This document shows, piece by piece, positions 54,661 through 62,973 of a stretch of 64,000 bases of DNA; positions within the stretch are counted from its first letter, which is position 1, and each line of letters begins with the position of its first letter. The translations under genes and the position numbers were made by a program. The notes under the pieces were generated by a model. That model did no database searches and was not told where the DNA came from. It saw only the letters and a list, made by a program, of their open reading frames with translations. Source of the DNA: CAWDNM01 sp964521195 (GTDB lineage: Bacteria; Actinomycetota; Coriobacteriia; Anaerosomatales; JAAXUF01); contig CAZFRE010000003.1 in the NCBI GenBank assembly GCA_964521195.1, forward strand, positions 62,001-126,000. The letters are read 5' to 3'.

Positions 54661-54884
54661 GTCGGGTTCTGGTCACGTGACTCTTCGCGTCGGTCTCGGC
54701 GGATGTCGTCCGCTCGGACCCAGCCGACGGCGGCGATCACGATGACCACGAGTATCAGCAGCAGCCCGTCTTGCGGAAGATCCGGTGCGAAATCGAAGCC
54801 CCGCATCGCGGAGCGCAGTATGTAGGCCGCAACGAGCGCGGCGACTGCTCCCCAAATAGGGAGTCGAAACCGTGGCCGAGCCAT
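54645..54884 (-). CDS. Small two-helix membrane protein, unknown
   Basis: 79 aa from the ATG (a GTG one codon earlier is also possible). Two hydrophobic segments (IWGAVAALVAAYILRS and GLLLILVVIVIAAVGWV) flank a short loop, and a charged Arg/Asp/Glu tail (RADDIRRDRREESRD) ends it. No family recognised. No good Shine-Dalgarno. It lies downstream of the DUF4349 gene on the same strand, 36 nt away, and is likely co-transcribed. Real-gene status rests on composition and its clean place before a terminator. Confidence 0.6.
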   Translation of the reverse strand: MARPRFRLPIWGAVAALVAAYILRSAMRGFDFAPDLPQDGLLLILVVIVIAAVGWVRADDIRRDRREESRDQNPTDPEA

Positions 54885-54920
54885 CACGGTCGATCCGACT
54901 TGTCAGGCATCCGGCGTCTC

Positions 54921-55937
54921 CTACTCCGCACTCTCGGGCGCGCTGGCCTCCGGCTCTGCGGCCTGAGCCGCCATGCGCTTGCGCCGACGTACGACGAGCG
55001 TACGAATCAGCGCGAACAGAAGGATCCCGAGGAGGATGAGCGGCGACAGCGCCAGGATCGTCGTGATGAGACCGCGCAGCACCGCCGCAGCGGCGCGGAC
55101 GCCGTCACGAATCGCTGCCGAGAAGCCCCAGCCGCCCGCCGCCGGCGATACGAGTGTGCCGGGCTGGCTCAGCGAGACGGTGAGGGTCGCGAGCGCTGCC
55201 TGGCGCTCGAGGTAGGTGATCTGCGCCTGCATCGACTCGATATCGCCGCGCACCCGGGAGAGCTCCTGCTCGATAGCGAGCATCTCAGACACGCGCGTCG
55301 CTTTGAGGAAGAAGGTCCGCAGCCGCGCCTCCTCGGCCTGCAGGTTCTTGAGCCGTGCTTTCAGGTCTACGTGCTGTTGGGTCACGTCGTCCTGCGAGGA
55401 ACTCTGGGAGATGACCCTGCCCAGCGCCGCCAGCTCCTTTTCGGCGGCCGGAAGCCTCTCCGAGGGCACCCGCAGCGTGATGCTGGCTCCGCCGGGTGTC
55501 GGGACCGCGTAGTCAGCCGAGGAACCGTCGCCAGAGAGCGGCACCGGCGACTCGCTGCCGGCGTTGACGGAGAGGTTCTGGATCGAGGCTCCATACTTCG
55601 CCGCGATGGCTCGCACCGCCTCGACACTGCCGTCCAGGTCCTTCACCTCGACGTTCATGCTTGCGTTGGTGATCACGAGCGCGTCTTGTCCCGGGGGTTG
55701 TGACACTGCAGCGGTGTCTGCGGACCCCGCGGACCCGGCGTAGCCGAGTGATGCTCTATCGGACTCGGCCGCAGGGCTCTCCATGGCCTCCGGGGTGGCG
55801 GGGGAGACGGAGGCGACCAATCCTGTGACGTCGTCTTGCGAGCCGTTGCTCAGCACGCCGCAGCCGGACGCCATCGCCGCCGCGATGAGCAGTGTGATGC
55901 CGAGCGCCCTGACCGCATTCCCGGGTCGTGCGTTCAT
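54921..55937 (-). CDS. DUF4349 lipoprotein
   Basis: 338 aa. Signal peptide with lipobox ASGC. A low-complexity linker is followed by the DUF4349 core: LVITNASMNVEVKDLDGSVEAVRAIAAKYG (in part), SITLRVPSERLPAAEKELAALG, a coiled coil (residues ~195-255, VDLKARLKNLQAEEARLR ... EIQELSRVRGDIESM-like), LATLTVSLS, and a C-terminal membrane helix (LSPLILLGILLFALI) with a basic tail. So it is anchored at both ends, outside the cytoplasm. Function unknown. ATG at 55937 follows GGAGGT by 7 nt, better than the upstream in-frame start. Confidence 0.85.
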   Translation of the reverse strand: MNARPGNAVRALGITLLIAAAMASGCGVLSNGSQDDVTGLVASVSPATPEAMESPAAESDRASLGYAGSAGSADTAAVSQPPGQDALVITNASMNVEVKDLDGSVEAVRAIAAKYGASIQNLSVNAGSESPVPLSGDGSSADYAVPTPGGASITLRVPSERLPAAEKELAALGRVISQSSSQDDVTQQHVDLKARLKNLQAEEARLRTFFLKATRVSEMLAIEQELSRVRGDIESMQAQITYLERQAALATLTVSLSQPGTLVSPAAGGWGFSAAIRDGVRAAAAVLRGLITTILALSPLILLGILLFALIRTLVVRRRKRMAAQAAEPEASAPESAE

Positions 55938-55982
55938 CACGAGCACCTCCGTTGAATCGCTGCGTCTCGCCCATAACCGCAA

Positions 55983-56015
55983 AACGCCCCACCGCTGCGC
56001 GAGCGGAAGGGCGTT
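55983..56015 (-). terminator. Terminator of the 50-codon gene
   Basis: Read leftward: AACGCCC / GGGCGTT outer stem, CCGCT / AGCGG inner stem, 5-nt loop, then TTTG. It lies between the small gene and the DUF4349 gene, so each has its own transcript. Confidence 0.65.
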
Positions 56016-56041
56016 AGGCACCTACAGAACCGCGAGACGGA

Positions 56042-56194
56042 TCAGGACTCGAGAGAGGCCTTCTCCTCGCGGGCGCCTTCGGTCTTCTTGAGCGCATTGG
56101 CTGCGAAGACACCCATAGCGATGCCGACCGCCGCAAGCGCAAAGAACGCGAGAACGAGGACGTTGACCACAGCCCCAGCCCAGTTGGGCGTCAT
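56042..56194 (-). CDS. 50-residue single-helix membrane protein
   Basis: 50 aa: a short start MTPNWAGA, one membrane helix (VVNVLVLAFFALAAVGIAMGVF), then a basic/acidic tail (ANALKKTEGAREEKASLES). GGAGGT lies 9 nt before the ATG on the leftward strand, a perfect Shine-Dalgarno, and a terminator follows 27 nt after the stop. These flanking signals make it a real gene despite its size. No family recognised. It may be a small regulator or subunit of a membrane complex. Its upstream region is shared with the divergent mraZ. Confidence 0.72.
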   Translation of the reverse strand: MTPNWAGAVVNVLVLAFFALAAVGIAMGVFAANALKKTEGAREEKASLES

Positions 56195-56573
56195 AGACCG
56201 TTCACCTCCGAGTCGCCGATACGAGTCGCACCAGATTCTACGCGCACTCTGCGCTCGTCGGCAAACCCGCGTCCCCGCCTCCTCGCATCCCGTTGAAGCC
56301 GAACCCTTCGCTCACCTGCACACTCTGACGCAGTCAGGGCGGTTCTGGTTCGCGAGAGAGTGACGCTGTCAGCGCAGGGGTGTGCCACCGATGCGCCAAG
56401 CGCGACTCAGGAGGCGTGAGCGGCACAGATTCACGCGGTGGGGCGCTGTGTGACGTAATCCCATGAGAGTGTTGCAATGTGGGATGAAGTGTCATAGCAT
56501 TCACCTTGCAGTCGGGGGGAGCGCGCAATCGCGTCGCCCTGTGGCGAGGAGAGGGTAGGGAGGCGAGTCGCGG
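56195..56573 (+). promoter_or_regulatory. mraZ promoter region with MraZ-box-like repeats
   Basis: A 379-nt divergent gap. TTGCAA (56472-56477), 17-nt spacer, TAGCAT (56495-56500) is a good vegetative promoter, 74 nt before mraZ. Two TGGGn-N5-TGTnA elements (56439-56453 and 56480-56494) lie upstream of and between the -35 and -10. MraZ is known to bind direct repeats of TGGGN spaced by 5 nt and to repress its own operon, so these are candidate sites. No open frame in the rest looks real. Confidence 0.55.
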
Positions 56574-57008
56574 ATGTTTCTCGGCGAGTACCAGCACACG
56601 CTGGACGCCAAGGGCCGTGTCTCGCTGCCGGCGAAGTTCCGCGGTGAGCTCACCGGGAACGTAGTCGTCTGCAACGGTTTCGACGACTGCCTCTACGTCT
56701 TCTCCGCCGAGGAGTACCTGTCGTTCTCCGAGAACCTCGCGTCCGGCAACGACTTCGATCCTCGGACGCGCCGTATGCGCCGCTTCTTCCTCGGCAGCGC
56801 ACAAGAGGTGCCTCTGGATTCCGCCGGGCGCATCTCGCTGACACCGGCTCTTCGCGACCATGCGTCGCTGAGCAAGGACGTTGCGGTCATCGGCAACGGT
56901 GACCGCATCGAGATCTGGGACGCCGAGAAGTGGTCCCAGTACAACGGCGGGGTCGAAGGCTCGATCGAGGACCTCGCGAAGGAACTGGCCGACGCCGGCC
57001 TGTTCTAG
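56574..57008 (+). CDS. mraZ: Transcriptional regulator MraZ
   Basis: 144 aa. Two SpoVT/AbrB-like domains: FLGEYQHTLDAKGRVSLPAKFR (in part) and DSAGRISLTPALRDHASLSKDVAVIGNGDRIEIWD (in part), each with the DxxGR signature. It binds DNA upstream of the division/wall cluster and represses it. AGGGAGG lies 10 nt before ATG. First gene of the cluster, with its likely own binding sites just upstream. Confidence 0.97.
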   Translation: MFLGEYQHTLDAKGRVSLPAKFRGELTGNVVVCNGFDDCLYVFSAEEYLSFSENLASGNDFDPRTRRMRRFFLGSAQEVPLDSAGRISLTPALRDHASLSKDVAVIGNGDRIEIWDAEKWSQYNGGVEGSIEDLAKELADAGLF

Positions 57009-57017
57009 GGCTTGAAA

Positions 57018-57965
57018 ATGGAATACCGGCACACCCCAGTTTTGCTGGCCGAGGTCACGCAGCAGCTATCGCCGCAACCCGGTTCGATCATCGTTGACTG
57101 CACCTTAGGCGGGGCAGGACACGCGAAACGGCTTCAACAACTCGTGGCCCCCGATGGACTACTCGTCGGGATCGACCAAGATGACGCAGCACTTTCCGCA
57201 GCAGCAATCACACTCCGCCTCGGCCAGCAAATGCCTGAGAGCACCATCCTGCTCAAGGGCAACTTCAGCGAACTGGACAGCCTGCTATCGCAGGCGCAGA
57301 TCCCCTACGTCGATGGGTTCCTCTTCGACTTGGGTGTCAGTTCGCCACAACTCGACGTCCCTGAGCGCGGGTTCTCCTATCGGGAGGACGCGCCTCTGGA
57401 CATGCGGATGGATCCGGGTCGTCAGACTCTAACCGCAGCAGAGGTCATCGCAGACTACTCCGAAGCCGACCTCGCCCGGATACTCCGTGACTTCGGTGAG
57501 GAACGGTGGGCCACGCGAATCGCAGCATTCATCGTAGACACGCGTGCCCACCGCCCCATCGAGACGACGACGCAGCTTGTCGACGTCATCAAGGCCGCGA
57601 TTCCCGCGGCCGCCCGTCGCGAAGGGGGACACCCCGCGACCCGGACGTTCCAGGCGCTGCGTATCGAGGTCAACGGCGAACTCGAGGTGTTGAAGACCGC
57701 GTTGGATGCGGCGGTACGGTGGCTCGCTCCTCGGGGCCGCATCGCCGTCATCAGCTACCACTCGCTGGAGGACCGCATCGTCAAGACGACGTTCAACGAG
57801 CTCGCTCGGGGGTGTATCTGCCCGCCAGACCTTCCCGTCTGTACGTGCGAGCACACGCCGGTACTCCGAGTACTCACGCGCAAGGCGATTCTGCCGACGC
57901 CTGAGGAGATCGAGACGAACCCGCGGGCCCGGAGCGCCAAGCTCCGCACCGCCGAGAAGATCTGA
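57018..57965 (+). CDS. rsmH: 16S rRNA m4C1402 methyltransferase RsmH
   Basis: 315 aa from ATG 57018 (TTG at 57012 is also possible). SAM-binding core: YRHTPVLLAEV, VDCTLGGAGH, GLLVGIDQD, FLFDLGVSSPQLD, RGFSYREDAPLDMRMD, and SYHSLEDRIVKTTF. A CxC-containing segment (CICPPDLPVCTCEH) is usual. The first ~110 codons use more GCA, CAA and CTA than neighbouring genes, giving an AT-richer third position. It sits 9 nt after mraZ. Confidence 0.96.
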   Translation: MEYRHTPVLLAEVTQQLSPQPGSIIVDCTLGGAGHAKRLQQLVAPDGLLVGIDQDDAALSAAAITLRLGQQMPESTILLKGNFSELDSLLSQAQIPYVDGFLFDLGVSSPQLDVPERGFSYREDAPLDMRMDPGRQTLTAAEVIADYSEADLARILRDFGEERWATRIAAFIVDTRAHRPIETTTQLVDVIKAAIPAAARREGGHPATRTFQALRIEVNGELEVLKTALDAAVRWLAPRGRIAVISYHSLEDRIVKTTFNELARGCICPPDLPVCTCEHTPVLRVLTRKAILPTPEEIETNPRARSAKLRTAEKI

Positions 57966-58018
57966 CGTGATAGCGGCATCGAGCGAGCCAGGCTCGCGGG
58001 AGAGGGAGGTGGGACGTA

Positions 58019-58558
58019 GTGGGACTGCCGGCGCTCAAGCACGACGCGCACGTCTCGCGCACCCGCCGACCGCACCTGCGGGTCGTCAAGCCGCGTGCCA
58101 ACTCATCGGCCGGTAAGCGCCGCGCGCCGCAGACCCACGCCCGCGTGATGCAGAACTTCGTGTTCTTCGCGGTCGTGGTCGTACTCATGGCTGTGCTGGG
58201 ACTGGGTCGTGTCTGGTTGTCCGTCCAGGCAGCGCAGGCGTCGATCGACTCAGGCAAACTCCGTCGAGAGATCAAGCTCGAGCAGTACCAAGGGGACATG
58301 CTGGAAGTCCAGCAGAGCGCGTTGGCGACGCCCTCCAGAATCCAGGCGATCGCCGGTCGCGCGATGGGCATGCGGCCCGGCGGCAAGGTAAGCTACCTCG
58401 ACCTGCGCGAGATCGAGGGCACTGGGGCCACGGCCGCAGTCGCGGAGTCCGAGTCGGAGTCTGCCGGGTCGGGCGCGTTGAGTAAGGCAATGGAAGTTGC
58501 GGCCGGCGAGGCCCGCGTCCTGCTCGTGGGCGATGTCGGTCTCGCTTCGTCGAGATGA
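58019..58558 (+). CDS. ftsL: FtsL-like septum protein
   Basis: 179 aa, bitopic. A basic cytoplasmic start (~45 residues), one membrane helix (VFFAVVVVLMAVLGLGRVWL), a short coiled coil (SIDSGKLRREIKLEQYQG), then SALATPSRIQAIAGRAMGM, the FtsL/DivIC end pattern. About 45 further residues (Ser/Glu/Ala-rich) are an extension not usual for FtsL. It recruits FtsI and FtsW at the septum with FtsB. Called by position between rsmH and ftsI and by layout. GTG start after GAGGGAGG. Confidence 0.82.
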   Translation: MGLPALKHDAHVSRTRRPHLRVVKPRANSSAGKRRAPQTHARVMQNFVFFAVVVVLMAVLGLGRVWLSVQAAQASIDSGKLRREIKLEQYQGDMLEVQQSALATPSRIQAIAGRAMGMRPGGKVSYLDLREIEGTGATAAVAESESESAGSGALSKAMEVAAGEARVLLVGDVGLASSR

Positions 58559-58577
58559 GGCGCGGATAGGAGGAAGC

Positions 58578-60371
58578 GTGGCGCAACGGCGCAGACGGTC
58601 GCCCGGCAGCGGCCGCTTCACCTTCCTGCTGTTCGCGCTCGGTGCACTTTTCGGAATCATCGCGATGCGACTGGTCTGGCTGCAGGTCGTCCGCGCGCCG
58701 GAGTACACGGCACGCGCGTCGAACCAGCGCATGCGCGATATCGAGGTGCCTGCGCGACGAGGGACCATCTACGACCGTGAGGGGGAGCCGCTGGCGAAGA
58801 GCGTCGCGGCGTCCACCGTGTATGCCGCGCCAAACACCATCGATGACAAGGCGGGGACGGCCGCAGCACTCGCTTCGGTTCTCGGCGGCAAAGCGAAGGA
58901 CTACGAGCAGAAGCTCGATCGCGACAACGGGTTCGTCTACATCGCCCGCAAGGTCGACGTCGATCGTGCCAAAGAGCTCGAGGCGCTCAAGCTGACGGGC
59001 ATCGGCTTCCTTGACGATTCGCGTCGCATGTATCCGTCGGGTGAACTCGCCTGCCAGGTCCTTGGCTTCGTCGGTGTCGACGGCGAGGGTCTCGCAGGTA
59101 TCGAGAACCGCTATGACTCGGTGCTCGCCGGCAAGCCCGGGGCCCTGCTCGGCGAGCGGGATCCGTACGGGCGGCCGATTCCCGGCGGCGTTCAGAAGAA
59201 CGTGGAGGCCGTGGACGGGCACGACATCGTCCTGACGATCGACAAGGATATCCAGTACCATGCGCAGCTCGAACTCGCCAAAGCGGTGAAGAAGTGGGCC
59301 GCGAAGAGCGGCTCGGTGATCGTGATGAACCCGCAGAACGGCGAGATCTACGCGATGGCATCCACTCCGGGCTTCAACCCGAACGACTTCTCGGAGGCCA
59401 AGCCCGCTGCATTCCGAAACCGGCCGGTCTCCGACGCGTACGAGCCGGGCTCCACGATCAAGTCCCTGACCGCGGCTGCCGTCATCGACAAGGGCCTGTT
59501 CAAGCCCAACTCGAAACTCGATCTCCCGCCCACGCTGCGCGTGGCCGGGCGGACGATCCACGAATCGCATCCGCGGGGCGCGGTACGCTGGTCGCTGGAG
59601 AAGATCCTGACGCAGTCTTCCAACGTCGGGGCGGTCAAGCTCGGCATGAAGCTCGGCAAGAAGGGTCTGTACTCGTACTTCTCGAAGTTCGGCCTCACGG
59701 AGGCCACGGGCGTCGACTACCCGGGTGAAGCGCGCGGGTGGTTACCGACGCCGGACCTGTGGTCCGACTCCTCTATCGCCAACATCCCGTTCGGACAGGG
59801 CGTCTCGGCGACACCGTTGCAGCTATCGCGTGCAGTCGCGGCCATCGCCAACGGCGGCGAACTCGTCACGCCCCACTTCCTGCTTGACGTTCCACAGGAC
59901 AAGAGCGCGAATCGGACGTGGCAGAAGAAGCGAGCGATCACTCCGAGGGCTGCCAAGCTGACCAGCGGCATGATGGAGAAGGTCGTGACCGAGGGCACGG
60001 GAAGCGAGGCCGCGGTGTCCGGCTATACCGTGGCCGGGAAGACCGGAACGGCCCAGGTCGCGCTGCCGAACGGCCGCGGCTATGCTGCCGGCACCTACAT
60101 CGGCTCGTTCATCGGGTATCTGCCCGCGGAGGATCCGCAGATCCTGATCTGCGTGAAACTCGATCAGCCGCGTAACGCCATCTACGGCGGCCTCGTGGCG
60201 GCCCCGGTCTTCTCGAAGCTGGCCAAGTTCTCGGTCGCCCACCTCAAGATCCCGCCTTCGACGGTCAAGACGGCGGGCGGGAAGCACGCCGCCGGGCAGA
60301 ACAAGCGCTCACCGTCCAAGGCGGCCTCGACGACAGTTGACGCATCGGCATCCGAGAGCGAGGAGCGGTAG
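58578..60371 (+). CDS. ftsI: Septal peptidoglycan transpeptidase (class B PBP, FtsI)
   Basis: 597 aa. One N-terminal membrane helix (FTFLLFALGALFGIIAMRLVW), the PBP dimerisation domain (RRGTIYDREGEPLAKSV), then the transpeptidase with its three motifs: SxxK as EPGSTIKSL, SxN as TQSSNVG, and KTG as AGKTGTAQV. No PASTA domains, unlike some Gram-positive homologs. The C-terminal ~35 residues are Lys/Ser/Ala-rich. The GTG at 58578 follows AGGAGG (4-nt spacing); an earlier in-frame start would overlap ftsL. Confidence 0.96.
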   Translation: MAQRRRRSPGSGRFTFLLFALGALFGIIAMRLVWLQVVRAPEYTARASNQRMRDIEVPARRGTIYDREGEPLAKSVAASTVYAAPNTIDDKAGTAAALASVLGGKAKDYEQKLDRDNGFVYIARKVDVDRAKELEALKLTGIGFLDDSRRMYPSGELACQVLGFVGVDGEGLAGIENRYDSVLAGKPGALLGERDPYGRPIPGGVQKNVEAVDGHDIVLTIDKDIQYHAQLELAKAVKKWAAKSGSVIVMNPQNGEIYAMASTPGFNPNDFSEAKPAAFRNRPVSDAYEPGSTIKSLTAAAVIDKGLFKPNSKLDLPPTLRVAGRTIHESHPRGAVRWSLEKILTQSSNVGAVKLGMKLGKKGLYSYFSKFGLTEATGVDYPGEARGWLPTPDLWSDSSIANIPFGQGVSATPLQLSRAVAAIANGGELVTPHFLLDVPQDKSANRTWQKKRAITPRAAKLTSGMMEKVVTEGTGSEAAVSGYTVAGKTGTAQVALPNGRGYAAGTYIGSFIGYLPAEDPQILICVKLDQPRNAIYGGLVAAPVFSKLAKFSVAHLKIPPSTVKTAGGKHAAGQNKRSPSKAASTTVDASASESEER

Positions 60372-60377
60372 GCCGCA

Positions 60378-60386
60378 TGCTAGAAT
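60378..60386 (+). promoter_or_regulatory. Possible internal promoter before murE
   Basis: Extended -10 TGC-TAGAAT (60378-60386) in the 42-nt gap before murE, with no clear -35. TAGAAT recurs before five other genes in this window. Confidence 0.3.
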
Positions 60387-60413
60387 CCACGGTCGGCCGT
60401 CGAGGGAGCGTGT

Positions 60414-61868
60414 GTGAGTAGCGTGAGTCTGATGAGTCTGTTGCAGGGGACCGGTGCCGAACCGCTCGGTCCTGCTGACGTTGCCGTCGCGGGTGTCCGG
60501 TACCGCTCCACAGACGTGCAGCCGGGCGACGCATTCGTGTGTATCCCGGGCTTCGCTCACGACGGGCATGACTTCGCCACGGATGCTGTGGCCCGAGGTG
60601 CGGCTGCGCTCGTCGTCGAGCGCCCTCTCGGTGCCCTCGATGTCCCGCAATACCGTGTCGCGTGCGCGCGCGAGGCACTGGCCGTGGCCTCTGCTCGGCT
60701 CCATGATGAGCCGAGCCGGTCGATCGAGCTCGTGGGAATCACCGGTACGAATGGCAAGACGACGACGGTGTACCTGACCGATGCGATTCTCCGGGCCGCC
60801 GGCCACAAGACGGGCGTCATCGGGACCGTCGAGACGCGTATCGGAGATCGGCGGCTTGCCGCGAAGCGTACGACGCCGGAGTCGAGCGATCTTCAGGAGT
60901 TGCTGGCGCAGATGCGCGATGAGGGTGTCGGCGCTGCGGCGATGGAGGTCTCCAGTCATGCGATCGACCTGCATCGGGTCGAGGCGGTGCGGTTCGCCGT
61001 GGTCGCGTTCACGAACCTCACACAGGACCATCTGGACTATCACAAGACGATCGAGGAGTACTCCTCGGTCAAGCGACGCCTGTTCACCGACTTCGAGGTC
61101 GGTGCGCGCGTCGTCAACATCGACGACCCGTACGGCATGCGCCTCTCCGAGGAGATCGGGGGTGTCACGACCGTGGGCCGCGACCCGTCAGCGGCTGTCC
61201 GTGCCGAGGACGAGGTGCTCACCGCATCCGGTGCGACGTTCACGTTGGTGTCGCCGCAGGGCCGTGCTCGCATCGAGTTTCCGCTGGCGGGCGCGTACAA
61301 CGTCAGCAATGCGCTCGTGGCTGCAGGCTGTGCTCTGGCTACCGGAGTGCCGTTCGAAACCGTTGTCCGCGGCCTCACTGCGGCGCCGCAGGTGCCGGGG
61401 CGCCTCGAGAGGGTCGAGGCCGGTCAGCCGTTCGCGGTCATCGTCGACTACGCACACACCCCCGATTCACTCGAGAAGGCGTTGCTCGCCGTCAAGGACG
61501 TGACCGACGGCCGAGTCATCGTGGTATTCGGCTGCGGTGGAGACCGCGATCCGGACAAGCGTCCGCTCATGGGTGCCGCAGCCGCGCGCTACGCGGACGC
61601 TGCCGTCATCACGAGTGACAACCCGCGGTCCGAGGACCCCGTCGGCATCATTCTGCAGATCGAGGACGGCGCGCGGGGAACGGGTCTGGACTACTCCGTG
61701 GAAGTCGATCGCAGGCTCGCGATCGCGCGGGCCCTGAGCATGGCCGGCCCCGGTGATGCGGTACTCATCGCCGGCAAGGGCCACGAGGACTATCAGATAT
61801 TCGCCGACAGGACGATCCACTTCGATGACCGCGAGGTCGCCCGAGAGGAGCTGGCCGAGCGATGCTGA
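60414..61868 (+). CDS. murE: UDP-MurNAc-tripeptide synthetase MurE (meso-DAP type)
   Basis: 484 aa ATP-dependent ligase that adds the third peptide residue. Seen: GITGTNGKTTTVYL P-loop, TTPESSDLQELLAQM, MEVSSHAIDLHRV, FTNLTQDHLDYH with the carbamylated-lysine region nearby, VDYAHTPDSLEKAL, GCGGDRDPDKRPLM, and TSDNPRSEDP. The DNPR motif marks meso-diaminopimelate rather than lysine as the substrate. GTG start; GAGGGAG (60401-60409) upstream. murF, normally next, is missing. Confidence 0.96.
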   Translation: MSSVSLMSLLQGTGAEPLGPADVAVAGVRYRSTDVQPGDAFVCIPGFAHDGHDFATDAVARGAAALVVERPLGALDVPQYRVACAREALAVASARLHDEPSRSIELVGITGTNGKTTTVYLTDAILRAAGHKTGVIGTVETRIGDRRLAAKRTTPESSDLQELLAQMRDEGVGAAAMEVSSHAIDLHRVEAVRFAVVAFTNLTQDHLDYHKTIEEYSSVKRRLFTDFEVGARVVNIDDPYGMRLSEEIGGVTTVGRDPSAAVRAEDEVLTASGATFTLVSPQGRARIEFPLAGAYNVSNALVAAGCALATGVPFETVVRGLTAAPQVPGRLERVEAGQPFAVIVDYAHTPDSLEKALLAVKDVTDGRVIVVFGCGGDRDPDKRPLMGAAAARYADAAVITSDNPRSEDPVGIILQIEDGARGTGLDYSVEVDRRLAIARALSMAGPGDAVLIAGKGHEDYQIFADRTIHFDDREVAREELAERC

Positions 61869-61920
61869 CGCGACACGCCCAGTGCCCCAGCCGCTCACTC
61901 GGTCAGGACGTGGTCGACCG

Positions 61921-62973
61921 ATGATCCGCTTCGCACAGTACCCGACGTATCAGGTCTTCCTCGCGGTCGTCATCGCGATGGTGAGTTCGGCGCTGCTGTT
62001 CCCCTTGTGGATCCGGCTTCTGCGTGTCCGCAACATCGGCCAGCAGGTGCGAGCCGACGGGCCGCAAGGGCACCTCGTGAAGCAGGGCACGCCGACAATG
62101 GGTGGCGTGTTGATCCTTCTGGTGGTGACGGCGACGTTCCTGCTCATGGGGACGCCGACCCGCCGCAGTATCCTCGCACTCCTCGCGATGCTCGCGTGTG
62201 GGGTTCTGGGGTTCATAGACGACTGGTCGAAGGTGAGCCACGAACGTTCGCTCGGCCTGCGACCGCTCGCGAAGCTGTTCTGGCAAGGAACCGTGTCAGT
62301 GCTGTTCGGGCTCTTCGTGGTCAACTGGGCACACCTCCCCACGTGGGTCGGCATTCCTCTCACCACATACCGGCTCGAGCTTGGACGACTGCATTCGGTG
62401 TTCATGGTCGGCGGGAGCGAGGTGGTCGTTCCTTGGGTCTACCTCGCCTTCGTCGTGATCATGATCGTCGCCATGAGCAACGCGGTGAACCTGACCGACG
62501 GTCTCGACGGGCTTGCGGCGGGTACCGTGGGTATTGTCACGCTCGTGTTCGCCGCGATCGCGTTCCGCCAGAACTCCCTTGAGAGTGCCCTGTTGGCGGC
62601 AAGTGTCGCAGGAGCCTGTGTGGGCTTCCTCTGGTACAACAGCTACCCCGCCGACATCTTCATGGGGGACACCGGGTCGCTTGGACTCGGTGCTGCGATC
62701 GCCGCTCTCGCAGTCATCACGAAGACGGAGCTGCTGCTCCTCATCATCGGCGGCATCTATGTCGCTGAGACGCTCTCCGTGGTGCTGCAGGTCGCCTCGT
62801 TCAAGCTCACGGGCAAGCGCATCTTCCGCATGGCGCCACTCCACCACCACTTCGAGATGAAGGGGTGGTCCGAGACGAAGGTGATGGTGCGCTTCTGGAT
62901 CATCACCGGAATCCTTGCGGGCGCGGGCTTCGCGATGTACTTCATCGGTACTGTGGTGGCGAAGGCCAAGTGA
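61921..62973 (+). CDS. mraY: Phospho-MurNAc-pentapeptide transferase MraY
   Basis: 350 aa, ~10 membrane helices. Forms lipid I on undecaprenyl phosphate. Motifs: GTPTMGGVLIL, GFIDDWSKV (DD pair), NAVNLTDGLDGLAAG, FMGDTGSLGLG, and the HHH-containing APLHHHFEMKGWSE. All are intact, unlike in the degenerate relative at 40124-41113. It starts 52 nt after murE where murF would be expected, and overlaps murD by 4 nt (GTGA). Confidence 0.97.
   Translation: MIRFAQYPTYQVFLAVVIAMVSSALLFPLWIRLLRVRNIGQQVRADGPQGHLVKQGTPTMGGVLILLVVTATFLLMGTPTRRSILALLAMLACGVLGFIDDWSKVSHERSLGLRPLAKLFWQGTVSVLFGLFVVNWAHLPTWVGIPLTTYRLELGRLHSVFMVGGSEVVVPWVYLAFVVIMIVAMSNAVNLTDGLDGLAAGTVGIVTLVFAAIAFRQNSLESALLAASVAGACVGFLWYNSYPADIFMGDTGSLGLGAAIAALAVITKTELLLLIIGGIYVAETLSVVLQVASFKLTGKRIFRMAPLHHHFEMKGWSETKVMVRFWIITGILAGAGFAMYFIGTVVAKAK

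Noticed and set aside
53522..54676. 384-codon minus-strand frame opposite a permease
   Set aside because: Charged, repetitive antisense composition, no domain; the permease helices read clearly on the plus strand.
54771..55703. 310-codon plus-strand frame opposite the DUF4349 gene
   Set aside because: No ribosome-binding site or family pattern; the minus strand has a lipobox, a GGAGGT site and a known domain.
56088..56363. 91-codon plus-strand frame over the small membrane gene
   Set aside because: Starts without a ribosome-binding site and is Arg/Ser/Ala-rich; the leftward 50-codon gene has all expected signals.
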